From: UBA4717 sp002404395
Lineage (GTDB): Bacteria > Bacillota > Clostridia > Oscillospirales > CAG-272
NCBI GenBank assembly: GCA_937902275.1
Contig: CALFNW010000161.1
Coordinates: 1 to 13,660 of the forward strand
Reading direction: 5' to 3'
Length of the DNA: 13,660 bases
Position numbers and translations under genes: made by a program. This document shows, piece after piece, positions 1 through 6,546 of this stretch. The notes beneath the pieces were generated by a model. The model was not told where the DNA came from. It searched no databases and worked only from the letters and a program-made list of their open reading frames with translations. Each line of letters opens with the position of its first letter. The first letter of the stretch is position 1.

Positions 1-24
1 GCTTCGCCGGTATGGATATTCACA

Positions 25-855
25 ATGAACTCTCAGCCAAAGAAAAGCAGTCCGTTTAATGTACTTTTGGCGGTGATCATCGCAGCGGCGGTATGTTTGC
101 TTATAGTGATTCTCTGCATTTATTTCAGCGGCATACGATATCTGAAGCTTTCCACCTCGGACGGCGGGACCGTTAAATATTTCGGAAAAGTCGATTCGGA
201 CGGAAATCTGTCAAACGGAAAGCTATACTATTCCGACGGCATTACTGCCGATGTTGACGGTGCAAAAGGCACGATCACCTACTCAAACGGCGACATTTAT
301 ACCGGAAGCATAACCGGTCTCGGAAAAGACGGCGTCGGGACCCTTGCATACGCAAACGGCGATATATACGAAGGTGATTTTAAAAACAATTCCATCGAAG
401 GCTACGGAATATTCACTTTTGCAAACGGCGACAGATATGAAGGAAACTTCGTAGCAGGCGCAAAGGAAGGCGAAGGTACCTATACCTGGAGCGACGGTTC
501 GGTATATATCGGTGAATTTTCCGCCAACCGTAAAAACGGACACGGAAAATATACCTGGAGCGACGGTTCGGTGTATGACGGCGAATACGTAAACGACGTC
601 AAGGAAGGCACCGGAACATTTGTATTTACAAACGGAGATAAATACGTCGGAGATTTCAAAGATGATGTGCGCACGGGTTACGGAACCTATACATGGGCAA
701 ACGGTGAGATCTACGAAGGCGAATTTTTGAATAATAAGCTGCATGGCGAAGGAAAATACACATGGCCGAGCGGACGCGTATATACCGGATATTTTGAAAA
801 CGGCGTTATCGTCCGTGCGACCGAGACCGAAGGTGTGACCTCGGTAACCGAGTGA
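25..855 (+). CDS. Membrane-anchored MORN-repeat protein
   Basis: The 276-residue product has a short N-terminal segment with lysines (K6, K7), one hydrophobic membrane segment (about residues 11-34), a linker, then seven full 23-residue MORN repeats (about 89-249) and a partial eighth (250-263). The repeats follow the pattern G-x-x-Y-x-G-x-F/Y, then G-x-G-x-(Y/F)-(T)-(W/F). MORN repeats form extended beta-hairpin stacks that usually bind proteins or lipids; no enzymatic domain is visible. The basic residues before the membrane segment suggest N-in topology, so the repeats probably lie outside the cell (inference). The start is uncertain: the frame stays open to base 1 and the ATG at 25 has no convincing Shine-Dalgarno, so the true N-terminus may lie outside the window. 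The gene converges on the minus-strand block and is followed by its own terminator. Function and partner are unknown. Confidence 0.85.
   Translation: MNSQPKKSSPFNVLLAVIIAAAVCLLIVILCIYFSGIRYLKLSTSDGGTVKYFGKVDSDGNLSNGKLYYSDGITADVDGAKGTITYSNGDIYTGSITGLGKDGVGTLAYANGDIYEGDFKNNSIEGYGIFTFANGDRYEGNFVAGAKEGEGTYTWSDGSVYIGEFSANRKNGHGKYTWSDGSVYDGEYVNDVKEGTGTFVFTNGDKYVGDFKDDVRTGYGTYTWANGEIYEGEFLNNKLHGEGKYTWPSGRVYTGYFENGVIVRATETEGVTSVTE
481..572 (+). repeat. Exact 23-bp DNA repeat within the MORN array
   Basis: The same 23 bases (beginning TATACCTGGAGCGACGG) occur at 481-503 and 550-572. They are 69 bp apart, exactly one 23-residue protein repeat. They encode the Y-T-W-S-D-G-S-V junction of MORN repeats 3/4 and 4/5. 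Identity at the DNA level, where other repeat units differ at many codons, points to recent unit duplication or gene conversion. Confidence 0.85.
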
Positions 856-940
856 TCAAAGCAGGCAAATTAAGCATAAACAAAATACCGCCCGAGCGTA
901 AAATCGGTCTGCTGAAAAATTATACCCGGTGAATCAGAAC

Positions 941-989
941 GAACTGCCGCGAATTGTTTATCTGTACAATTCGCAGCAGTTCATTTTTT
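941..989 (+). terminator. Rho-independent terminator of the MORN gene
   Basis: A 17-bp stem (941-957 with 966-982) has one C-A mismatch and an 8-nt loop. It is followed on the plus strand by six Ts at 984-989. It lies 85 bp after the MORN stop codon and is oriented to end plus-strand transcription. The minus-strand reading turns the mismatch into a G-U wobble but has no following U tract, so plus-strand use is preferred. Confidence 0.8.
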
Positions 990-1120
990 GATCAGTCGAA
1001 CCTCGCTATGCAACCCGAATATAATAACCATCAAAAATCCTAAAAACCCTGTGCTTGAGTCAATTTTGCGAAAAACCAGGTACTGCACCAGTGTCCGCCA
1101 AATTTTCACATCATAACACC
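990..1120. other. Convergent intergenic spacer, nothing recognised
   Basis: Together with 856-940 and the two terminators, this makes up the 332-bp gap between the convergent MORN and LRR-dockerin genes. I see no reading frame, tRNA or insertion-sequence ends. A short 7-bp stem with two wobbles (about 1080-1097, around the palindrome ACTG-CAC-CAGT) is present but has no clear role. Confidence 0.5.
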
Positions 1121-1158
1121 CAAAGAAAAACGGCCGCTTTCTGATGAAGCAGCCGTTT
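1121..1158 (-). terminator. Rho-independent terminator of the LRR-dockerin gene
   Basis: A 12-bp stem (1128-1139 with 1147-1158) with a 7-nt loop lies 29 bp past the stop codon of the LRR-dockerin gene. Read on the minus strand the stem is fully paired (one G-U) and runs into UUUUUCUUU. The plus-strand reading has a C-A mismatch but also a T-run (1162-1168), so it could work in both directions. Minus-strand use fits better. Confidence 0.85.
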
Positions 1159-1187
1159 CTGTTTTTTTAATATTTACCGTGATCCGA

Positions 1188-2162
1188 TCAATTTACGCCG
1201 GGCTTGTAACCCTTCCAACCGTCAAGATATCTTGAAAGATAAATATGATCAGCAACCGTGACCTGTCCGTCGCCGTTAAAGTCCGATTCATCAAACTTCA
1301 AAAATTTTGCATAACTGCTCTTTCCGCCGAGCGCATTAAACAGATATCTGATATCGGTATCGTTGATCTTACCGTCGCCGTTGACATCACCGTACATGAT
1401 ATCGTCATCACTGTCATCTTTGCTTCCGTTATTCTTTCCCTTAAATGCTTCGGAATCAAAGCTTGCCCAATCTCCCTTTGTATATCCGGTAGCACCTTTT
1501 ATATAATAAACGGTAAAATCATCGCTTACCTTAGCAAAAGCATCCTCTCCGAGCGAGGGCGCATCGCCGTAAAAGTATACGCTGTCAAGCATAGTGCAAC
1601 CTGCAAATGCGGAAATACCTATCGCTTCAAGATTTTCGTAAAAAGTAATTTCCGAAAGCTTTCTACAGTTTTCAAACGCATTCGATCTGATTCTTTCAAG
1701 CCCTTCGGGAAGCTCAACCGACGTCAGCGAACTGCATCCGGAAAAGGCGGAAGCGGAAATAGTCGTCACCTCTGACGGAATAGTGATCGAAGAAAGATTG
1801 ACGCATTTGTAAAAAGCGTTCATGCCGATCTTTTCAACTGTTTCGGGAATACTTACCGATTTTAACTTTTTAAGCGAATAGAAAGCGTTTGCGCCGATTC
1901 CGGTCACGCCTTTCTTTATCTCAACCGTAAGTACGTAGTTATTGTAAATATACCACGGAGCATCTTCTTTTGCAAAATCATCCATGTCGCATTTTCCGGT
2001 TATCTCAAGTTTGCCGTCCTCATACAAGGTCCAAGAGATCTCGTTTGTCGTGTCGGCATCATAATAGTCAATTATCTCGGTTGAAGCAGCGGAAGTCATA
2101 ATCGAAAAGGTCATTACCGCAACGATAGATACCAACATAAATAGCAAAAATTTCTTTTTCAT
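1188..2162 (-). CDS. Secreted leucine-rich-repeat protein with C-terminal dockerin
   Basis: The 324-residue product starts with a signal peptide (K2-K4, hydrophobic core, likely cleavage near residues 24-27 after S-A-A). About five BspA-type LRR_5 repeats follow at roughly 78-200, seen as I-G-x-x-A-F-x-x-C-x-x-L-x-x-(V/I)-x-(I/L)-P. A linker rich in Asp, Ser and Lys (242-256) leads to a type I dockerin at about 257-316. The dockerin has two calcium-loop repeats, D259-V-N-G-D-G...D270 and D294-F-N-G-D-G...D305. Dockerins bind cohesin modules on scaffoldins, so this is probably exported and docked on a surface complex (family knowledge; no cohesin is visible here). LRR_5 domains usually mediate adhesion; no catalytic domain is present. 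The start is well set by GGAGGACAAA just before the ATG. A gap of about 100 bp separates it from pgsA, so it may have its own promoter. Confidence 0.9.
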   Translation of the reverse strand: MKKKFLLFMLVSIVAVMTFSIMTSAASTEIIDYYDADTTNEISWTLYEDGKLEITGKCDMDDFAKEDAPWYIYNNYVLTVEIKKGVTGIGANAFYSLKKLKSVSIPETVEKIGMNAFYKCVNLSSITIPSEVTTISASAFSGCSSLTSVELPEGLERIRSNAFENCRKLSEITFYENLEAIGISAFAGCTMLDSVYFYGDAPSLGEDAFAKVSDDFTVYYIKGATGYTKGDWASFDSEAFKGKNNGSKDDSDDDIMYGDVNGDGKINDTDIRYLFNALGGKSSYAKFLKFDESDFNGDGQVTVADHIYLSRYLDGWKGYKPGVN

Positions 2163-2258
2163 TTTGTCCTCCGTTTTTTCTGTTAAAATAGTTGAATTTT
2201 TGAAAAAATTTTGAAGTACGCCTTGCGTAATGCACCATTGCGCCGTATACCGTATTGC
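2163..2258 (-). promoter_or_regulatory. pgsA to LRR-dockerin gap, with strong ribosome-binding site
   Basis: This 96-bp gap carries a strong Shine-Dalgarno, GGAGGAC at 2172-2166 on the minus strand, 4-6 bases before the LRR-dockerin ATG. The middle is an AT-rich run (2174-2213) where a promoter could sit; the best pair I see, TTCAAA with TATTTT, has a 19-bp spacing and is weak. Whether the LRR gene is transcribed separately from pgsA cannot be decided by eye. Confidence 0.4.
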
Positions 2259-2837
2259 TTATTTGTTTGAGTCGATTCCGGGAAGATAGCTTTTAAGATA
2301 ATCTATTCCCGACCATAATGTCATAACAGTCATTGCCGCCATGGTTATGTATGAAAGCAGATGTGTATTCATAATAAAATCGACTTTTGAAAAGACCACC
2401 GGTTCAAGCAGTATAGTCGAAATACAAATTATCTGTGTCACGGTCTTGACCTTGCCGAGCCAGCTCGCCGCTATGACCTTTCCGCTGTTGTTGACTACCA
2501 AAAGCCGCATTGAAGTTACGGCAAGCTCACGGAAAAATACCACCGTCGCCGCTATGACCAAGCCCTTGAGATAATCATATTTGTAGAGCATGGATATAAG
2601 CGCGCCGAAAACCAGAAATTTATCCGCAAGCGGGTCAATAAATTTACCGAAATCCGTAATCAATCCGTACTTTCTTGCAATTTTTCCGTCGATCATGTCC
2701 GTCACCGAAGCAATTATAAAAATCAGCGCGGCAACTATTCTTGACCCAATGTCTCCTAAAACCGGACAAATGATAAAGAACATGAAAAACGGCACAAGTA
2801 TAACCCGAAATATAGAAAGTTTATTCGGAAGATTCAT
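2259..2837 (-). CDS. pgsA: CDP-diacylglycerol--glycerol-3-phosphate 3-phosphatidyltransferase
   Basis: An integral membrane enzyme that transfers phosphatidate from CDP-diacylglycerol to glycerol-3-phosphate, the committed step to phosphatidylglycerol. The full CDP-alcohol phosphatidyltransferase signature D-x2-DG-x2-AR-x8-G-x3-D-x3-D is present (D47 to D72 with the start used here), and several hydrophobic helices span the protein. I chose the internal ATG at 2837 (192 aa, beginning M-N-L-P-N-K-L-S, the usual PgsA start). GGGAG lies 5 bases before it, whereas the ATG at 2849 has no ribosome-binding site. The gene follows rimO by 46 bp on the same strand and is probably co-transcribed with it. 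rimO-pgsA is a common Firmicute pair. Confidence 0.95.
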   Translation of the reverse strand: MNLPNKLSIFRVILVPFFMFFIICPVLGDIGSRIVAALIFIIASVTDMIDGKIARKYGLITDFGKFIDPLADKFLVFGALISMLYKYDYLKGLVIAATVVFFRELAVTSMRLLVVNNSGKVIAASWLGKVKTVTQIICISTILLEPVVFSKVDFIMNTHLLSYITMAAMTVMTLWSGIDYLKSYLPGIDSNK

Positions 2838-2883
2838 ACTTACTCCCATATCGGCGTAGCCGACTCATTATTAAAGCGTCTCA

Positions 2884-4239
2884 TCAATGCTTATTTTCAA
2901 GCTCGCCGATAAGATCATAGTCACATATTTCGGTAATTCTGACAGGGACAAACTCGCCGGGCGCCACACTTCCCTTTTTGGCCCTGAAATATACTTTGCC
3001 GTCGATCTCCGGAGCGTCTGCACGGCTTCTGCCGAAATAGGTCTCAGAAACAGGATCGTATCCCTCGCAAAGCACTTCAAGCACACTTGCAAGCTTTTTC
3101 TGATTCTTCTCTGAGTTTATGTCAAGCTGTGCTTTCATAATGATATCATATCTGTCCTGCTTAATCTGTTCATCGATCTGATCTTTAAAATTATAGGCGG
3201 GAGTATCTTCCTCGCGGGAATATGTAAAAGCGCCGAAATGATCGAACTTCTCAGTCTTAACAAATTCACAAAGCTCCTCAAACTGCGCTTCGGTCTCGCC
3301 CGGGAAACCTACTATAGCAGTTGTACGAATCACCGCTTCGGGAATTTCCGACCTGATCTTCGCGAGCACTTCGCGGATCAGCTTTGAGTCTCCGTGACGG
3401 TTCATCCGCTTAAGCACCGGATCGGAAATATGTTGGACCGGTATGTCAAAATATTTAACAATACGATCGCTCGATCTCATAACCTCAAGCAATTCGTCCG
3501 TGATCTTGTCAGGATAAAGATACAGCATCCTGATCCACGGAATATCCGTATTCTCAAGCAAGGCTTTCAAAAGCGCCGCCAGCGAGTATTTCCCGTAAAG
3601 ATCTTCACCGTATCTTGATGTATCCTGGGCAATCAGTATCAGCTCTTTAAGATCCCCGGATTGCGAAAGCTCGCGCGCTTCTTCGATCAGTTCCTCCATC
3701 GGACGGCTTCTGAACGATCCCCTGATATTCGGTATCGCACAATATGTGCAACGGTTGTCGCAACCCTCGGAAATTTTCAAATAAGCGGTATATTCGGGTG
3801 TCGTAATAATTCGCTCCCCGCCGAGTTTTACCGTTTCCTTGTCTTCATAACGGCTGAATTTTTTACCTTCGGAGACCTCTTTCACGGCTTCACAAATCGA
3901 GTGGATCGACCCTACGCCGAGAACCGCATCAACTTCCGGAAGCTCTTTAAAAATTTCGTCCCTGTAACGCTCCGAAAGACATCCGGTTACAACTATTCCT
4001 TTAAGAGTATGATTCTTTTTGAGCCATCCGACATCAATAATATTGTCTATAGCTTCTTTTTTTGCGCTTTCGATGAATGCGCATGTATTGATCACAATAA
4101 TATCGGCATCGGTCTCTTCAGATACGATCTCATATCCGTCATCGTAAAGCTCTCTCAGCATAACCTCGGTGTCAAGCTGATTTTTCGGGCAGCCGAGAGA
4201 GACAAATCCGACTTTAATGTTTTTCTTGTTTTCTTTCAT
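2884..4239 (-). CDS. rimO: Ribosomal protein S12 methylthiotransferase RimO
   Basis: A radical SAM enzyme that adds a methylthio group to the conserved Asp of ribosomal protein S12 (uS12). With the start used here (451 aa), the N-terminal MTTase domain carries the first cluster cysteines at C17 (V-S-L-G-C-P-K-N), C53 (N-T-C-A-F) and C87 (T-G-C-L-S-E). The radical SAM motif C160-x3-C164-x2-C167 follows. A TRAM-type domain makes up about the last 70 residues. The V-S-L-G-C-P-K-N form points to RimO rather than MiaB or MtaB. The longest frame begins at a TTG at 4302 inside recX; the ATG at 4239 fits the family N-terminus better and has AGGA about 10 bases upstream. It sits 34 bp after recX in the same transcription unit. 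Confidence 0.95.
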   Translation of the reverse strand: MKENKKNIKVGFVSLGCPKNQLDTEVMLRELYDDGYEIVSEETDADIIVINTCAFIESAKKEAIDNIIDVGWLKKNHTLKGIVVTGCLSERYRDEIFKELPEVDAVLGVGSIHSICEAVKEVSEGKKFSRYEDKETVKLGGERIITTPEYTAYLKISEGCDNRCTYCAIPNIRGSFRSRPMEELIEEARELSQSGDLKELILIAQDTSRYGEDLYGKYSLAALLKALLENTDIPWIRMLYLYPDKITDELLEVMRSSDRIVKYFDIPVQHISDPVLKRMNRHGDSKLIREVLAKIRSEIPEAVIRTTAIVGFPGETEAQFEELCEFVKTEKFDHFGAFTYSREEDTPAYNFKDQIDEQIKQDRYDIIMKAQLDINSEKNQKKLASVLEVLCEGYDPVSETYFGRSRADAPEIDGKVYFRAKKGSVAPGEFVPVRITEICDYDLIGELENKH

Positions 4240-4273
4240 TTTTTGCAAATCCTGTTTTTCTGTTTTGTGCGCG

Positions 4274-4780
4274 TCAATAATCAAGCTCCCGAAGATATTC
4301 AATAGCCTGTTTTATCTCACCGATTGAATATCCGCGTCTTGAAAGCGAGGCAATAAGCTTTTCACGGCTTTTTTTATCTTCTATGTCAACTTTACGGCTT
4401 TTTTTGATAAATTCGGCACACAATCCCGCAAAGTCGGTATCCTCCGAAAGAACTCCGAAATTCTCGTCAATAGTTTCTCTCGAAAAGCCTTTCTGCCTTG
4501 CCGCCATGATTATCTTACTTTTACCGTAGTATTTCTTTGAAGCCGTATATTCAAAAAAGCGTTCAAAGTATTTCTGCTCGTCAATGTATTTCCGGGAAAT
4601 AAGATACGCCACGGTTTTTGCACATACTTCGGGAGAATATCCGTATTTAAGCAAACGTTCATACATCGCGCTTTCGGTATAGTCCGCAAAATTTAATAAA
4701 ACCATCGCTTTTTCGCGCGCTTTTACCGCTTCTTCGCTTTCCTTGCAAAGTCCCGTAAGCTCAAACTCTATTTCCTTCAT
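4274..4780 (-). CDS. recX: RecA regulatory protein RecX
   Basis: The 168-residue protein is all-helical with three repeated RecX three-helix units: A-R-E-K-A-M-x-x-L near residue 21, then the Y-T-E-S-A-M-Y-E-R-L...G-Y unit, then a C-terminal L-x-R-R-G-Y-S-I-x-x-I unit (about 147-158). RecX binds the RecA filament and limits its extension and strand-exchange activity (family knowledge). Identification rests on this pattern and on position: the ATG follows the recA stop codon by only 4 bp, the classic recA-recX arrangement. GAG lies about 7 bases before the start. Expression is probably coupled to recA. Confidence 0.93.
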   Translation of the reverse strand: MKEIEFELTGLCKESEEAVKAREKAMVLLNFADYTESAMYERLLKYGYSPEVCAKTVAYLISRKYIDEQKYFERFFEYTASKKYYGKSKIIMAARQKGFSRETIDENFGVLSEDTDFAGLCAEFIKKSRKVDIEDKKSREKLIASLSRRGYSIGEIKQAIEYLRELDY

Positions 4781-4784
4781 TATG

Positions 4785-5903
4785 TTACTCTATATCCTCA
4801 TTTGTGTCAAGCAGTTTTATATCAAAGTCATCCTCATCTCCGGATCCGAAGCTCTGTTCGCCGAGCAAAGCGGAATCTTTCATCTTTTCCTTGATCTCAC
4901 GTTCAACCTCGGCAAGCTTTTCGGAATCGGATTCAAAATATTTCTTAACGCTGTCTCTTCCCTGTCCTATGCGATCATCTTTATAAGAAAACCAAGATCC
5001 GCTTTTTTTGATGATTCCAAGTTCGGTTCCGACGTCGATAATTTCGCCGAGCTTTGAAATTCCCTTGCCGTAGATAACGTCAAATTCGGCAATTTTAAAG
5101 GGAGCGGCTACTTTGTTCTTAACAACCTTACATTTTACGCGGCTTCCGATAATCTCCTGACCTACCTTGACAACATCCGATTTTCTGATATCAATTCTGA
5201 CGGACGAGTAGAACTTGAGTGCGCGTCCGCCGGTCGTGGTTTCGGGATTGCCGTACATAACGCCGATCTTTTCTCTGAGCTGATTTATAAAAATGATAAT
5301 GCAGTTTGATTTAGCCACTATTCCGGCAAGCTTTCTCATCGCCTGAGACATAAGTCTTGCCTGCTGTCCGACATGTGCCGAACCCATATCCCCGTCGATC
5401 TCGGCTTGCGTTACTAGCGCCGCAACCGAGTCAACTACAATAATATCGACCGCACCGGAATGTACCAATTTTTCGACTATTTCAAGCGCGTCTTCACCGC
5501 TTCCCGGCTGGCTTACCAAAAGCTCGTCGATATTTACACCGATATTTTTCGCATATATAGGATCAAGCGCGTGCTCCGCATCGATAAATGCCGCTTCTCC
5601 GCCGGTCTTTTGCACTTCGGCTACCATATGGAGCGCCAGAGTAGTTTTACCCGACGACTCCGGGCCGTATATTTCGATAATACGTCCGCGCGGAATACCT
5701 CCGACTCCGAGTGCAAGGTCAAGAGTCAGCGATCCTGTCGGTACCGCTTGAACCTCAAGCGCCTTACTGCCCATACGCATTATCGCGCCTTCGCCGTAAT
5801 CCTTTTCTATCTGAGAAATAGCACTTTCGAGCGCTTTTTTCTTTTCGGCAGCGTCCATTTGCTCGGGCTTCTTCTTTGCCGTCTGCTTTGTCACCTTTGC
5901 CAT
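4785..5903 (-). CDS. recA: Recombinase RecA
   Basis: The DNA-dependent ATPase forms filaments on single-stranded DNA for homologous recombination and stimulates LexA self-cleavage in the SOS response. The 372-residue protein has Walker A G80-P-E-S-S-G-K-T, the catalytic Glu in F-I-D-A-E110, Walker B I-I-V-V-D158, and the L2 region with G-N-P-E-T-T-T-G-G at about 218-226. The C-terminus is acidic, as usual. In the L1 loop the common M-G-D-S-H-x-G-L is here M-G-S175-A176-H177-V-G-Q180. It follows the lipoprotein gene by 32 bp. The Shine-Dalgarno is weak (AAAGG about 11 bases from the ATG). No LexA-type box (CGAAC-N4-GTTCG) is visible in the short upstream gap, so it may be transcribed from the gyrA side or from a promoter inside the upstream gene. 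Confidence 0.99.
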   Translation of the reverse strand: MAKVTKQTAKKKPEQMDAAEKKKALESAISQIEKDYGEGAIMRMGSKALEVQAVPTGSLTLDLALGVGGIPRGRIIEIYGPESSGKTTLALHMVAEVQKTGGEAAFIDAEHALDPIYAKNIGVNIDELLVSQPGSGEDALEIVEKLVHSGAVDIIVVDSVAALVTQAEIDGDMGSAHVGQQARLMSQAMRKLAGIVAKSNCIIIFINQLREKIGVMYGNPETTTGGRALKFYSSVRIDIRKSDVVKVGQEIIGSRVKCKVVKNKVAAPFKIAEFDVIYGKGISKLGEIIDVGTELGIIKKSGSWFSYKDDRIGQGRDSVKKYFESDSEKLAEVEREIKEKMKDSALLGEQSFGSGDEDDFDIKLLDTNEDIE

Positions 5904-5935
5904 ATTTTTTCAAACCTTTCCGTAATAATCATTTA

Positions 5936-6541
5936 TCAATATGCCGCACTGTCAAGCTTCCATTTTCCGTTTTCTTTTTTGAAAACAAAAGTATCGACTT
6001 CGCTCGTATGATCATCATACAGCATTTTCATTTCGATTTTTGCCATATATTTGTTACATTTTATGATCTTAAAGCTGTCAAAATCAGCCTCTCTTTTTAC
6101 CGCATTTATTTGAAAATCGGTGTTGATATAAAGCCAGCCCTTTTCATCAATTTTGTCGGAAGCAATATATCGCGGTTCAATTCTGCCCTCATCGACATTT
6201 ATCTCGCTGAAAGCAGTGTTTGATATAACCGAGACATAACCTACCGTGAATACCTCAGAGAGCGCATTCAGAAATTCCTCTTTAGTTTTAAACTCCGCTT
6301 CATCGCTGACCGGATAAAAACCTTTTCTGATCGTTTCTCCGTTTGTATCATAAGGAAGCCCGTCACGATAAACATAGTCGAGAAGTTCACGGCTCCGTTC
6401 AATAATCTCCGGAGCCGCTTTTTCAAGCTCTTCTCTTTCGACAGACGCACATCCGCAAAAAGTACACACGATTGCGACAAGTGCAATGAATATACATAAT
6501 ACTCTGTTTAAGTGACTGCGGCAAATTTTATAAAAGTTCAT
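5936..6541 (-). CDS. Putative lipoprotein of unknown function between gyrA and recA
   Basis: I do not recognise this 201-residue protein with certainty. It has basic N-terminal residues, a hydrophobic stretch (about 13-28) and a lipobox-like F-C-G-C31 followed by A-S, so it is probably exported and lipid-modified at Cys31. The mature part has a helical segment (E-E-L-E-K-A-A-P-E-I-I-E-R-S), a G-F-Y-P-V segment, an F-T-K-E-E-F-L-N-A-L-S-E-V-F-T-like region, and a C-terminal beta-rich part ending F-V-F-K-K-E-N-G-K-W-K-L-D. That ending is common in NTF2-like or IseA-like small extracellular domains; the resemblance is only suggestive. The ATG lies 5 bp after the gyrA stop codon without a good Shine-Dalgarno at normal distance, so translation may be coupled to gyrA. 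recA follows by 32 bp. Confidence 0.75.
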   Translation of the reverse strand: MNFYKICRSHLNRVLCIFIALVAIVCTFCGCASVEREELEKAAPEIIERSRELLDYVYRDGLPYDTNGETIRKGFYPVSDEAEFKTKEEFLNALSEVFTVGYVSVISNTAFSEINVDEGRIEPRYIASDKIDEKGWLYINTDFQINAVKREADFDSFKIIKCNKYMAKIEMKMLYDDHTSEVDTFVFKKENGKWKLDSAAY

Positions 6542-6546
6542 CAGCT

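Noticed and set aside
1070..1110. Possible insertion-sequence end in the convergent spacer (short imperfect palindrome)
   Set aside because: There is no second inverted end, no target-site duplication and no transposase remnant in the window.
2225..2243. Stem-loop after pgsA as a terminator (8-bp stem with one mismatch, GTG loop)
   Set aside because: On the minus strand the U-run starts about 16 bases after the stem and the stem has a C-A mismatch; the plus-strand reading pairs better but has no gene to terminate.
4240..4302. rimO start at the TTG at 4302, overlapping recX
   Set aside because: The extra 21 residues do not resemble RimO N-termini; the ATG at 4239 places the first conserved cysteine at the usual position.
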